Shown here: positions 1 to 13,098 of the stretch, piece after piece | How positions within the stretch are numbered: position 1 is the first letter of the stretch | Layout: each line of letters opens with the position of its first letter | NCBI RefSeq assembly: GCF_050948175.1 | Contig: NC_135201.1 | Span: forward strand, 3,472,001 to 3,536,000 | Direction: 5' to 3' | Source: Xylocopa sonorina | Taxonomy: Eukaryota; Arthropoda; Insecta; Hymenoptera; Apidae | Length of the DNA: 64,000 bases | Program-made: the position numbers and the translations under genes | Notes under the pieces: model-generated | The model's database searches: none | Seen by the model: the letters and a program-made list of their open reading frames with translations, nothing else | Told to the model about the DNA's origin: nothing

Positions 1-2099
1 TTATCTTACCATCAGATAGCAACTATACCGGCAGAAGCTCCCGTGGACCGAGCCAAGAGGTCGAGGGAATTCTGGAAAACCGTCCGTTCCTCTCGCCCCC
101 GTATCCGCACCCACCCCCTCTCGCTGTCTCCGTCGCCCTCTCGTTTTTCTCTCGCCCTCGAACTTGACGTTGGGCGGTTCGATAACGCGGGACGAGAGAC
201 TGGGTCAAAGAAATCGGTCTGGCCTTTGAGCGACGACTATTAAAACCGCGTTTCCGGCTCGTTTCGTGACAGCCGTTCGACGCGGGGGTTGGGCTGGAGG
301 GAAGGTGACTGTGCGGTTGAGGGTGCGTGAACGGGTAAAGCCAGGCGGCGGCTGCGTCGATTCGTTCGTTTTCTCGGGAGGACTATTAGCGGGGGTTGAA
401 ACGCGGCGAATATCAGGTGGAAACGGCGTTGGATTGGTTATGGCCGCGTTGAAAGGCGAGCGTTTCCTTTTAAGGGTGAACGGCGTGGGTGCCCCCTCGC
501 GCGCGCGGTACGCACGCGATCGTTAACGCTTTGGCCGCTGCTCGTAATGTAATTACGAGTGCCGCGGGAGACAATACGCTGGACGCGAGTTACTTCGCCC
601 GCGATCTCGTCGAGGCGGTAGCAAAAATTTAAGAGCTCGGTTCCATTAAACCGTTAAGGGATTACCCGGGGAATCGACTCGATGGAGGGAGAAAGCGGGC
701 GAGTCTGCCCCCGAGAAGTTGGTGGTAAGCCAAACAGTTTCGCGTTCTTCCCAGCTCACCCTCTTTCCTTTGCGTACCCTTTGTTCTCTCGGCCACTTTC
801 ATCCCCTCCCCCTCCGTTCGCGTTCTCTCTCATTATAAAATACCCAATTAATTCGAACTTCGTAAGAGGATCAACGGATAATTAATACAATAAAAATAGA
901 CGTCGCAATAACAATAGCGAACTTGGACGAAATATGCTAAGAAGCTTAGGGAAACCTTTCTCTTTCTCTCTCTCGCGCACACGCGTTACCACCCCTCGAG
1001 CCCCATCGCCAAAGCGTCTCTTCTCTCAGTCGCGTCGTTTAGCGTTTCGTTTCTAATAGCGATCGTCGAGCGGCAACGACGCAACGAGGCAATCGACGTC
1101 GAGAAACGGAAAACTGTCACGTAAGGAACGAACGGCAACCGGTTTATGGACACGGTGAAGGGTATACTTTCGCGGCACGCCATTGCGTAATTACGTGCTC
1201 CGCCTCGTTAGGTGTATTACTTTCCCCGTAAACCCTTAATCAGATCCGAACGAACGTCGGGCTTGTTTACCGACCAGATCCCTGCCTTTGGATTCCCCCG
1301 ATAACGCTTGTCAGTCACGTCGATCTCAGGGCGTGTATAGGAGCTCCGAGAAATTTCGAAGTTTCCTTCGTGGAATCGCCTCGAACGTACCACCCCACGA
1401 CCAACCCCGCCAACCTTCGTTGCGTCCGCAGTGTCGTGACGCTGGACAAAGGGCGAAGAAATTGCGGGCCGCGCGAGTCAAGTGGAAAAAGGGTGGAACC
1501 GATCGTTTCAGTTCGTCGATCGATCCCTCTCGAAACTCTGCGATTCTCCCTTAATCACTCGACGTGGTGCAGGAACTGTGAAATATTCCAGCTAAATCGA
1601 TTTTTGCGAGACGAATTTGTACCTTCGAACTTGTCGTTCCGGGTATTCGATGGCTACTGATTAAGATCGACTATCTCTTTTCAAAGTTTAACCTTATATT
1701 TCACTTCTAATCTACACTATATACAAGTGTCTTAGTATTAAGATGGTGCATGGTTTGAAATGCGTTGTAGAATGATTTTTGAGGGTGAAGATTTGTTTGA
1801 TTATGTAAAGACCAGTTAAAGTGGAAGTTTTGGATCCGTGATTGGTAAGGCTCTTGGTGTGACGGTGTGTCGAGATGATAGATTGGACGAACGAAAAGGT
1901 AGAGAGTGGAAAGAACAGCGGGAAGATGCTAAAAAGCGCGGGAAGGTACAGAAACAGGAGAGGTAATCTATTGGAGATGTCCATGTGGTCGCAGTCTGAG
2001 TGATCTCGAGGGTTGTAGAAAGTGAGGAGATTTACGACACGATTCATGCTATCGAGACGAAGTTAAGGCCAGGAATTGCGAAGTATGCGTAAAGTCACG

Positions 2100-2128
2100 T
2101 ACCATCTGAATTTGCCACTCAGATGGTA
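2100..2128. repeat. short perfect inverted repeat (10 bp arms)
   Basis: The arms TACCATCTGA and TCAGATGGTA are perfect reverse complements around a 9-base spacer. The pairing does not extend beyond the arms, so it is too short for a microRNA precursor. It could be a small cruciform or simply chance. Confidence 0.5.
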
Positions 2129-4120
2129 GCAAAAACTAAAGACCCTCCTCAAAAACAGCAGTCACCCCAACCATGGCATGAATCTAGTAACGAAATATGG
2201 GCTAAGCCTTGAAATCAATGGTTTTCCAGGAAAATCGATTTTTGCAAGATAAATTCGCACGATTACTCGAAGAGTCGAGGGCGTGCGTCGCATCTCGAGA
2301 CACAGAGAGCAACCGTGTGCGATTGTCACGCGAGGGTGGACGAGCAATTTGTGAAAACGCTCGCCTAGAAAGACCGTGGACGGGTGGTCTCGCAAAGGGG
2401 TGGCAAGAGGGCGCAGCTCGATGGGTCCGAGTCCCCTAAATCGTCGCGAACGCGCTCACCTCCCGAGATATTACCGTGGTACACACGGCGAAGGGGTTGC
2501 ACGGTATAAATTGCATCGTGTGGTCGGCGAAGCGCGGTCGAAATTGGGGAAATTAAGTTCGCCGGGTATAGAGCGAGCTACGGGGCGCTGGTTGCACGGC
2601 CCCGCCACCGGCGCACACAAAGAGAGACCGCACTGGCATGCGGTTCCGTGTAACCCCGATGTCGATACACTCGGGTCAGCGCGTCGAGGAGGAACCGGCA
2701 GACGTAGCAGCCGAAGGATCCCACGCATCGGCTGTTTGCGTTCGCCGCTAAACGGCCGCTCACGGCTCGCCGAGTTACACCCTCCCAGCCAGCCCCATTT
2801 CCGCGGGAATGGGGCGACTTGCTTACAGTTCCCGAGACGAATATCGCTGCAAGCTGCTTCTACGCCCCCATTCGTGCCGCACGGACGGCCCGTGAAGTCG
2901 TCGCCTACCCCCCCGCACGATTTCGTCTATCCGCAAAGCGTTCACGTCCCGCGGAGGGACGTGTCTCAGATGTATCGATAGTAAACTAGCTTCTTGGGAA
3001 CTTAACGACGGCGCTGGAATTTCTGACCGTCAGAAGTTAACCCCTTCTTGAGGGACTCGAGGTGCATTATAATGCTCTCGAAATAATAGCGGAAGTCGTG
3101 GCCCGTTATCTTTCGCGCGAATAATAAGATCGAACGACGCTTTGGGGGAGGCGATGTTGGACACTTGTGATGTAACTGATGATCTTTATTTTGAGTTCTT
3201 CTTTTCAACGTGTTCTGTTCGTCAGTCGTGGACTGAATGTCCTTTCTCGTCTTGCTCTCTACTTATTTTCGTGGGAGTGAAATACTGAGCGATTGTGTGG
3301 GAAGAGCTTTCATTTCCACAAAACTTGAGAACACCAGAAATATAATTATTTGTCGATTTTCCAAATCAATTCGCCGCCTCGACTCGAAATTTACTAGTTA
3401 CAAGAGAAGCTCTGCCTCTTGGGACCCTCGAAGAGGTTTGGGTCCTCGCTGCAATGCAAACAAAAGAGAAACAAACTCTGCTTTCGAAGAAAGAATCAGA
3501 TACGAAGGGGTTAAATTCAAAGGATGACTCTGAATTGTCCATTCGAGGGAGCTTGAAAAACTTCATTGACACAAAATGTAGGAAACCTGAGAACGTTACA
3601 CTAAGAGAGGTCACTTTTCTCCATTCCCACCCCTCCAGTGGTATCAACCGCGCTCGTGGATGGTTCGTTCGTGACCCGGATCAGGAAGAAAGTAGAGCCA
3701 GACTGGAATCGGCCAGTGAATGGCTTTCTAACTACGAAACTGTTAACGGGCACGCTCGCTCGCGGCAGTGCGTTATGAATCGTTTAATTTCGCCCCATTC
3801 TCGACCGTTAACCCTTTCGATTTTCATAGAGAATTCCGTTGCAGCGGCTGGCTCGCACCGGACGGCCCAGGCCCCGGCCCGGGGTCATTCGAAATTCCGC
3901 GCAGCGTGCTCCGCCCGGCGGGCTCTGAATTTTGTTTTGTCAACGGTTCGTTCCACCACCAACCCCCGTGCCGCGCTGCTGACGAAAACTCGCGGCGAAT
4001 TTTTTATGCGAAGGGCGTGTTCGTTCCGGGACCGGGGAAAACGGCCGAAAGCACGACACGTCGATGGCCCCGGCAAATTATATCCGCGTGACACTGCCGA
4101 AATCCACGTTGGTGAGAACC

Positions 4121-4122
<2 letters not shown>

Positions 4123-4159
<37 letters not shown>
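4123..4159. repeat. (GA)n microsatellite
   Basis: An uninterrupted GA dinucleotide run of about 37 bases. Confidence 0.95.
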
Positions 4160-4163
<4 letters not shown>

Positions 4164-4331
4164 GTCCTGTGTCCCGAGTCCTCGTTCGAATTACACCGAA
4201 GTGGAGGAGGACAAAGGGAGAAATTAGGTGGGTGATGAAGCGAGCAAAGTCCGTGGGCTTAATAAAGGGAAAGCTGAAGGGTGTGGTTGGTTCCTCCTCG
4301 GGCGGGAACGTACGTGTGTGCACGTCAACGA

Positions 4332-4359
4332 CTCTCTCTCTCTCTCTTTGTCTCTCTCT
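4332..4359. repeat. (CT)n microsatellite, interrupted
   Basis: Two CT runs are separated by TTTG. They lie about 170 bases from the (GA)n at 4123 and are complementary to it, so the two could pair in a transcript. Confidence 0.9.
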
Positions 4360-4702
4360 TACATTCGAACGTCGTTTCTCTGATCCGATTACCAAGAGCC
4401 AATCGAGTTATCAAGTTGAAACAAAGTGCATTGTAAACGGCCCATTATCTTTTATCTTCGGAAGGCGTTTTAATTCGAGAAACTTTCATAATCGTAATCG
4501 CGTAAAACCGTTTGCGACGACGGCGATGGAAATTCGAGGAAAAGGAAAATTGAAATAAGAGAAAAGAAGCTGAGGGAGGGTGGACGTCGATGGTAACTCG
4601 ACGTCTCCGCGCCCCGCGATGGAAACGGCCAAGATAATCCGAATAAACTGCTCGACAGAATAGGGACGCGGATGGTAAAAGAGAAACGACAGAAAGAAAG
4701 CA

Positions 4703-4729
<27 letters not shown>
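4703..4729. repeat. (AG)n microsatellite
   Basis: An AG run of about 27 bases, the third GA/CT tract within 600 bases. Confidence 0.95.
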
Positions 4730-4733
<4 letters not shown>

Positions 4734-4829
4734 GCTGCATCTTGACATCGAGGACGGGAGCAACGCGTCCTGACAGGGATAGAAACGGCAGCGCCTCCGG
4801 GCACGGCTAGTTGGAAGAATCAGGCATAA

Positions 4830-5640
4830 TTTCTTGGCGACAGGGTGGCGTCGGCTTTTCAACCCTTATAATATCTTCAACGCCCTGGTCGCAGTTTCTG
4901 TCATCGCCTCCCACCCCTCGTCCCACCCCACCTACGCTTCCCTATCCGTCTCTTGGTCTCTTGGTTTCACCCTCAGCGCGCCTTTGCTCCCGGGAATACA
5001 TTTCCATGCATTTTCCTGGGCGGCTTCCCTTGGTCTTTCGCTCGCCCTGCCTCGGTTTCCGTTCTCTCCTTCTCTCACTCTCTCTCTCTCTCTCTTTCTC
5101 GCCGCTCGCCTCCATCCTGCCTATCGTTTCTCACGCGCGCCCCAGTCGACGATCCACCGCCGTACCCTCAACCACCCTTCGCGCTTTAATTACCAACTTT
5201 CCCGTGTTCCCCAGGAATTCGCGCTCGCTCCGCCACCTCTTTCGCCCGTCGACAGTGGTTTCTTCCGCGGTCTTCTTTACGGCCCCGCTCTTTTTTCCAC
5301 CCCCCAACGTTCCAACGGTCCCGCGGGTCCCGCGTCCAACGCCCCCGCACTTTTCGGCGTCGAGCGCGCGCGCTCGAAGTTTGCGCGCGGCGAACAAATA
5401 TATACAACGCTTGGTGAATCTTGCAACGCTTCGCTATCTCTCGCTTTTCTCACTCTCCGTGCTCGTCTGTTTGTTCGCCGTTTCCACCCCTCCTACGTCT
5501 ACCGATTTCCGGCTACGAAAAATCCGACGCGTCCTTGTTAGCTTTCGATTCCGACTTTCGCGCTGTCGACGGTCGGTCGAACGTTGAATATCGAGTCAAT
5601 TTCATCTTTCTCTCCTCCTCTCTCTCTCGCTCTCGCGGGT
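4830..5640. other. pyrimidine-rich strand-asymmetric domain
   Basis: For roughly 800 bases the + strand is dominated by C and T, with a CT microsatellite near 5071-5100 and a second TC cluster near 5610-5630. The long + strand reading frames here (Ser/Pro/Leu/Arg-rich) are what such composition produces by chance and match no family I know. Mirror-symmetric parts could form triplex (H-DNA), but that is not shown here. Confidence 0.6.
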
Positions 5641-6484
5641 CCTGAGTAACGACGAAACTTTTTCGGCCACCGTGCGAAGATACAACCTCCTCCGCGGTTC
5701 CCACGGGGTTCCCACCCCGACGTTCAACGTCGTTGGTACGCAAATATTAAGGGAGGGCCGCGGCGAGCCGTCGTTGGGACGATTAAAAGTTTTCCCTGGT
5801 TTAACGATCCGTTGCCTCTCCCTTCTTTCCTTCTTCGCGTTCGTCTCGCGTCCTTTCCGCCTCGTCTTCGCATGGCTGCCCCAGAGCCATTTCCTCCTCC
5901 CGGCCATTTCTCGACCGTCGATGCCAGCACGTAGGCGCTGCGTTTCCCGGCGAAAGGAAACTGGCCTTATCGACCATCTACGAGCGTCGTCGCCCTAGAG
6001 CCTCGATACCATCGTCTACGATAACCGCGCTGCTTGCGCAGCACCGAGTCCACCAGCTCCGCCGTTCTCCAAAACGTTGTTCTCCCACGGAAAGCGTCGC
6101 AAAGCTATATCCCGCCGCGTAGTCGCCGGCTAATTCCCAAAGAGATTATCGAAGACGCATCACCGCGATTCCACGGACCCGGATACAAATTGGTCCCCAG
6201 CAACCGCGACGCTGCGCTGGCCGGAACAGCATGGCGGAGGGGTAGCAGCACGCGCATCCGCCAGTATGTGCGAGGCGCGAGTGGTACAGGTGCGCGACGG
6301 GTCGGGGCCAGCGAGGAAATTGCAGGCTTCCCGGTGTCCCCCAGGTGCTCTTCGTCATCATAAAGCCTACGCCACTGGCATTGTACTTGTATTAAAGCCA
6401 GCCTCGAACACGACCCTGCGACTAGTCCCACCCGCCTCGTCCCCCTGTTCCACCTCTTCCCGTTTCCCGTGTTCCTCCTCTCTC

Positions 6485-6487
<3 letters not shown>

Positions 6488-6525
<38 letters not shown>

Positions 6526-6532
6526 CGCTCGC
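6488..6532. repeat. (CT)n followed by (TCGC)n microsatellite
   Basis: About 35 bases of pure CT run directly into three TCGC units, giving a compound microsatellite. Confidence 0.95.
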
Positions 6533-9500
6533 TGACTGTGTACGTAGTGTCCACCCTTACAGAACCACCCGGCTATATCGTATCGCCGACCGGTCGACCA
6601 TTTCTCGAGACCGCAACCCTGGCTCCGCGTTCCCTGGCCACCGCCACCGGCCAGTCACCACATTTAATAATCGGTATTTATGGGAAAAACTTGCCAGACG
6701 CCCTCCAACGCCACGTCGACGATGCTCTCCGGCGTTGTCGCGTCGAAATCTACGACCCACGCCGCGAACCACCCTCCGGATACCGCCACCACCCCCACCG
6801 TCGAAACTCGATGCGATAATTTTCAATCCGCTTGTTTTCGATTCGTTCGATCGTGCAGACTGTGCACGCGGGATATTAACTTCGTAAATTCTCACGACGC
6901 GTCCTTGGACGCGTAAACGAGCGTTCGCGTGTCTTCTTTTTCGCTCTTGCGTCGTTGATCGGATGGCGACGGTCGCGCGGAGCGTCGCTCGAGAGACTCT
7001 CGAGCATGGATACGCGCTCGAGTCAGAAAAAACAAATTTTAGGGTAAATTTTGTGCGCAGCACTCGCGAGGATCCGTAACGGAGGCCATTGAAATTCCAT
7101 GGGGAGGATCGCCCAGCGAGAGCTGGCCGTAATTATTTTCAAAGGATTAGTCGTTAATGCGGCGAAACACTTGGGAACAAGATAAGCTTCGCAGAGTTCC
7201 CAAAGAAAATAAAGGCTGATCCCGTCGGACGGTGGCTTACTTTCGGCAAGAACAACGCCATCGCGTCGCTTCCCGGAACCGCTGGCCCACCGGAAGCCGT
7301 TTCAAGAACAAACTGCTCGCCGTTAGCAATTAAAAGAGCCGACCCACTTTCCGCTCGAACGCCTCATCTTCTTACTGGCCATCTCTACGATGACTCCTTC
7401 TTCTTCCTTTTTTTTTTTTAACTGACGCGTTTACCTGACGCGAGGACGCGTTCGCAGAGTCGACAGCCGCGGACGGGGAAACGCGAAACATAATAATAGA
7501 GCTGACGCGTCTCCCGCTAGTCTACCAATACAAACTTCCCGTTCCTGCCCGTCCGTTCAGACTGAATTACCTGACCCTGTCCCGGAGGAGTCTACGTTCC
7601 CGGCGTCCAACAACAAAGTTTGCACGGGCAAGTGAAGCTTAATTAAAAGCTACGATGACACTCGAGGGCCACTCGGCTCCTAGGGGCCGCCGATTCGTTC
7701 CCGTTGGTATCGGGAACGAGAGGGGAAACTCCTAATCGGTTGGCGTTTACCTTCGCCGGAAGAGTCGACCGCCCTCCCGTGCCTCGGAGTTCGACTCCTC
7801 TGCAACCCTTAACCGCGTCCAAGGAAAAAGAATTCTCTCCCTTAATCTTGGTCTCTGGCTTGGATTATCGATCGAGCAACGATGCTCCTCGCGCGAGCGC
7901 GGCCAGGAGGAAAACGCAAATAAAAAGCCCTCTTCCACATCTTTCACCCTCCTCGAAGGTAAACTCTGACAAGTCACCGTGAAAAATTCGCACAGCCGCG
8001 TTATTACACGCGTTTCGCGAACATTAAGGCGAAGCTTTCGCTCTTTGACTCGAGGATCGCCTGCTCGCCCCCCGAATTTATGACCCGCGGCCAACAATAT
8101 CTGCCCTCTCGGTCGCGTAGGAAGATGCTACCCCTCGGTGGAACGCGTGGGAAGCTTGCAGCGAGCCCAGACGCTAATGGACGCGATCGATTGGCGAACA
8201 AAATAGAACGATCACGGGTTCGAGCGGCCAACGGCGTCTCTTGGGTGAACGATCAAACGAAAGCTCGAGCCCCCACGGCGAGCGCTGTTATCAGATTCCT
8301 TACGATCGCAACGGCTCGTTTGAAAAATGCGAGCTTCGCGTGGGTTGTGCGTGTTCGGGGGTACGCTTGACTTTCTTGGCTAACCTCCGCGTCGTCGAAC
8401 GACGCCGCGCGATCGACCCTCTCACGGAGGTCGCCGCGACTCGATTCGAGGCGAACCCTCGCCGGAATCGTGGACACGCGAATCGTTCGAGTAATAGCTG
8501 CGACGGTTCCGACCCTATCGCGCGTTTCCAGGATTCCAGGCTAGAATCGCGGTACCAGACTCGTCGAGCGAGCTATCGATGTTCTTGTTCTTGGATTTCC
8601 GCGTTCTACCTCGACGCTTCCGAGTGCCTGTCGAATGAAAAGCTGAGGGGACGCTGTACGATAAATACCACGTTTCGTCGACTGGACAAAAGATTCGAAC
8701 TAAATTTCTGGCACACATTGTGGAGCAATTTCACTGGCCAATTTCGTCTGACAGTAAATAACCAGTTTCGTTTAGATTCTCCATTCTAATGAAGTAATTG
8801 ACAAATTTGTATACACTCTGTGTACATTTTATTTGAATTAAATCGAGTTGATATACGAAGAAATATCCTCTCGCCATAGGTAGGTTCTCCATTTTGGTTT
8901 TCAAATTTGAAATTCAGTATCCATGGGATACATGTTCGCACGTTTGTCTATTGCATCGAAATATACATCGAGACACCCTCTGTATTTACCCCCCTGTGTT
9001 TTCTCTCTAAAAAAATCAATTGGTGCATTCTGAAAACGAAGGCGATTTTTAATCACGTAAACGTTGGAAGAATTTCACAACTCGTCGAGAAGATTCGTAT
9101 CTATCGGTTCGTTCGCACGTGCTCGACGAGCCGCGTCTTATCTGGCGTCGCGATAGTCGCGTCACGGGAACGATCCACCTTCCATTCGCGTTTCTCTCGA
9201 AGCGAGGCCTTCGATTCGTGAATCGAGCCCAAAAATCGCGGCAGGGGGTCGCGTCGCCTCGCGAGTATCCGAGGAAATCGCTCGGAAAGCCGAACGGTCG
9301 CGCTCGAATTCCCAGCGAAAGGTTTATGACTGCCCCCTCCGTTGGGGCTCATTCGTACCGAATTGAGCGTATAACTACCGGCGCCCGTTCTTCGAGAGGG
9401 TGATACGTGTGCATGTAGAAATAGCAGGGCCAGAGAGACGCTGGTTCGTGACCGTCCCGCAGATTCTGTCGGTTAAATATCGCCAGATACCGGGTCAAGT

Positions 9501-9823
9501 CTCCTCGAGAACCGAAAAGTGTCTATCTTTAAAGCGCGATCATTCTTTCGGATACGCGGGGCTCGCGGCTTAAATTTACGCCCCACAGTGCCTCGAATAA
9601 AGCGCACACTTTCCGCGTCGAATTTGGGTCGGACGGAACAGGCGAGCCGTGGATATTTATACGAGATTAAATTTGTATGAACAGAGTCGAAGAATAACAG
9701 AGTTAAAAGGAACTCTTGGCTGAGTCTGGATAATTATTTCTCGCGTTTGCTGGTGGTAAAGGAGAATCGGCCAGGATCTCTCTCGCGGAGACGATGGAAC
9801 GAGAGAAGGCAGGTTAAAAGGGT

Positions 9824-9842
9824 GAGAGAGAGAGAGAGAGAG
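9824..9842. repeat. (GA)n microsatellite
   Basis: A GA run of about 19 bases. Confidence 0.9.
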
Positions 9843-10854
9843 GGGTTGGTACTTGACAGGGAGCAGCAATTATTTCGTTTGACCTGGCGGGCGACCGGGC
9901 AAACCAATACCCCGGGACAAATTGTCAATTTATGCTTTCTCGTTATTACGGTGTCCTGATCATAGCTACGCGGTTCACCGCGGGCCAGCTCGGAACGCAC
10001 ACGCGTCGTCATCGAGTGCGTTTCCGCGAGGGCACCGGGAGTAAACGGCTCTAACGCGCGCGCAGACGCTGTTACGAGCGTTCAGGGTGCTCGTGGCCAC
10101 TCCCTTGGGGCGATTTCGAGGAACGATTCCGGGGGACGATAAAATTGCGGTTCGAAGGTTTCTCCCGAGCGTCGGATACAAATTAATCAGGATGCTCGAG
10201 CGTCTGGTCGCTGCAACCATCTGGAACCGTGAAAGAAAGTAAAATAGCGATAGCTGAAGGAGAAAGAAAGAAATAAATTCGATCAGATGCATCGAAGATG
10301 ACGAGAGGGGGTGGTATAAATTTTTGTTTAACCAGTCATCGATCGCGCGATGATATCGCGCGAGAGTAGTCCTCCAGAGACGAAGGAGACAAGATGGTAC
10401 ACACATACGCGGGTAACGAGCGGTAAGCTGCATACGATCATAAAAATAAAGCGTAAAATCAACTGCTGACTCGATCGCGCCACCCTCGAGCTCCGCGTTT
10501 GCCCCTTAGACGGTGGAATATCGCGGAGTGTGCGATTTAAATCATAAAACTGAAGTAAAAACTTTTTGCAGCCGCGGTTGTGCGCTCGCGAGGGAGGAGG
10601 AGGCGGAGATGCCTAACCGGCTGCGACTGTTCCAACCCCCGCGCGCGCGGATTCCTTTTTCCACCGATTCAGCTCGTTTGGCCCTCCACCGCCGGTTTCT
10701 CACCGCTTATGTTTCTCTCGCAGCCTCGAACATTACCCGGCCGTGGAACGGGCCGAGAAACCCGTAAAAGGGAATTACTCGAACGATTCGACTTTATTCC
10801 GTTCCGTTCCGTACGCTCGAATACAATTCGCTCGAATCGTTCGCGATTCCCGCC

Positions 10855-11623
10855 GATAATCTCTTCCTCGAGAAAAAGAAGCCACGTTCTGCCAAATATC
10901 ACCTTCGTGTATTCGAACGAATTCTTCTTCCTCCTTCGTGAACATATTCCACGCTTTCGTCTTTGACGTTATTCACGATGCGAAAAGATGTGTAGCGGGT
11001 CCATTAATTGCCCGTGACTTTTGAGAAAGACGAACTGGAGCCGATAATGTCTTACTTGAGAAAGAGAAGCCACGTTCCGCCAAATATCACCTTGGTGTAT
11101 TCGAACGAATTCTTCTTCCTCCTTCGCGAACATATTCCACGCTCTCGTCTTTGACGTTATTCACAGTTTATTCACGATGCGAAAAAATGTGTCGCGGGTC
11201 CATTAATTGTCCGTGACTTTTAAGAAAGACGAACTGAAGCAGATAATCTCTTGCTCGAGAAAGAGAAGCCACGTTCCGCCAAATATCGACGCGATCGGAT
11301 TCTTCGTTCCTCCCTCGCGAACGTATTCGACGCTCTCGTCTCTGACGTTATTCACAGTTCATTCACGATGCGAAAAAATGTGTCGCGGGTCCATTAATTG
11401 TCCGTGACTTTGAAGAAAGACGAACTGAAGCAGATAATCTCTTGCTCGAGAAAGAGAAGGCACGTTCCACCAAATATCGACGCAATTGGATTTTTTGTTC
11501 CTCCCTCACGAACGTATTCGACGCTCTCGTCTCTGACGTTATTCGCGGTTCGTTCACGATGCGAAAAAATGTGTCGCGGGTCCATTAATTGTCCGTGACT
11601 TTTGAGAAAGACGAACTGGAGCC
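10855..11623. repeat. tandem array, 4 copies of ~190 bp
   Basis: Copies begin with GATAAT at 10855, 11043, 11242 and 11433, giving periods of 188, 199 and 191. Each contains a CACGTTC-CCAAATATC block, a GACGTTATTCAC block and the segment GTGTCGCGGGTCCATTAATT. Copy 2 carries an extra duplicated TTCAC stretch of about 11 bases, which copies 3 and 4 keep. That suggests copies 2, 3 and 4 share a more recent ancestor than copy 1 does. Short frames across the array repeat with it and are not convincing genes. Confidence 0.93.
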
Positions 11624-12467
11624 GATCGGTCACGGGCGGCTCGAGTATCCTCGGAGTCAGGAACGAGAGGGTGGATCTCGCTGGCGGCGCGCTCTCGCAC
11701 GACGGAATAGGAAGCGATAATATTTCATTCGCGGGACTAGAATATCATTTTTCAATAGCGCAGCTTAGTCAGGAGTTATATCGGGCCGGGCTATATCTTC
11801 CGCGCCCGTTGCCCTTCGTTTTTCCACCATTTCTCATTCCGTCTGGTCTCTCCTCTTCCTCCTCCCTTCGTCCTCCGTTCTCCCTTCTCTCTCTATCTTT
11901 CTCTGCCATTCTCGTCGTTCCTTTTGTCGCAGCCTCGATTCGACCGAGCGCGATCATCCGCCGCGCCCTCGCGCGTCTAGCCACGCGTGCTAAATTCCCC
12001 ATGCAAATGAGATGGCTGATACGCGCCGAAATATAAATCCAAAAAACCCCACGAGTATTTATGTCTATTATCTCTGCGAAGACTCCGCGAAAACCGCCGC
12101 GTTTCCCTACGGCGGCATCGAAACTGTCGGTCCCACTGCCACCCCCATCCCTTATCACCCGCGGACGAGAATCGATTAACTGCTCCTCGAAATATCCCCG
12201 CGATATCGATTGCGTATGGGGATGTCCGTTGATTTGAGGCCAGTGTCGGAGAGGGTAGTTTAAAGGGAACACAGTTTCTGCTTAACCGCGAGATATCTCG
12301 TGCTTTGCTATGGAATAAGTATAAACTTTGAATACAATCTTAAATTTATTTGGTGGAGAACGGGTTAAGACTTGTGCTATTCCAATGCTCTTTCGATAGT
12401 CACATGGTTACTTTTACTTAACTCTTCGCGCACTTTATTCTTTTACAACCCCTTCTCTGCCAATTAC

Positions 12468-13098
12468 GCGCTTTCTTTATTTAAGATACTCGTTGCTCTA
12501 CTCTTCCTTCCTGTTCAAAGTGTTCAACAAGATTTGTAGCCATCGCTTCATTTGAACTAAATTCTTGGTTACTTTACGAAAAATCAGGTTCACATTGTAA
12601 ACCTAGTTACCCTCTAAATCGATACATGGCTGTCTAATATACGCGTCTGAAAACCTCTGAGTCTTCTTTCTTATTAGGCGCTTTCTTTATTTAAGATACT
12701 GAGTTGCTCTACTCTTCCTTCCTGATCAGAGTGTTCATCAACAAGATTTGTAGCCATCGCTTCATTTGAACTAAATTCTTGGTTACTTTACGAAAAATCA
12801 GGTTCACATTGTAAACCTAGTCACCCTCTAAATCGATACATGGCTGTCTAATATGCGCGTCTGAAAACCCTTGAATCTTCTTTCTTATTAGGCGCTTTCT
12901 TTATTTAAGATACTCGTTGCTCTACTCTTCCTTCCTGTTCAAAGTGTTCAACAAGATTCATATCCATCGCTTCATTTGAACGAAATTCTTGATCGCTTTG
13001 CTGAAGACCAGGTTTGCATTGTAATCCTACTCACCCTCTAAATCGACGCGGCTGTCGAATATGCGCGTCAGAAAACCCCTGAATCCTTTCTTTCCAAC
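12468..13098. repeat. tandem array, 3 copies of ~210 bp
   Basis: Copies start at GCGCTTTCTTTATTTAAG near 12468, 12678 and 12892, with periods of 210 and 214. Each ends with a block AAACCTA.TCACCCTCT, then AATCGA, GGCTGTC.AATAT, GCGCGTC and GAAAACC. Copies 1 and 2 are nearly identical, and copy 3 diverges in its second half (GACCAGGTTTGCATTG). The terminal block of about 60 bp recurs at 21.7 kb and 29.65 kb, so this array is an expanded member of a dispersed family. Confidence 0.93.

Noticed and set aside
3454..4227. 257-codon frame on the plus strand
   Set aside because: Runs into the (GA)n microsatellite as RERERERE, with no domain and no plausible splice partners.
4811..5587. 258-codon and overlapping 235-codon frames on the plus strand
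   Set aside because: Two overlapping frames stay open because the region is pyrimidine-rich. The SLSLSLSL run comes from a CT microsatellite, and there are no recognisable motifs.
12001..12008. POU octamer ATGCAAAT (also near 19217, 19450, 30083 and 56872)
   Set aside because: A few octamers in 64 kb are not far above chance and they do not cluster.
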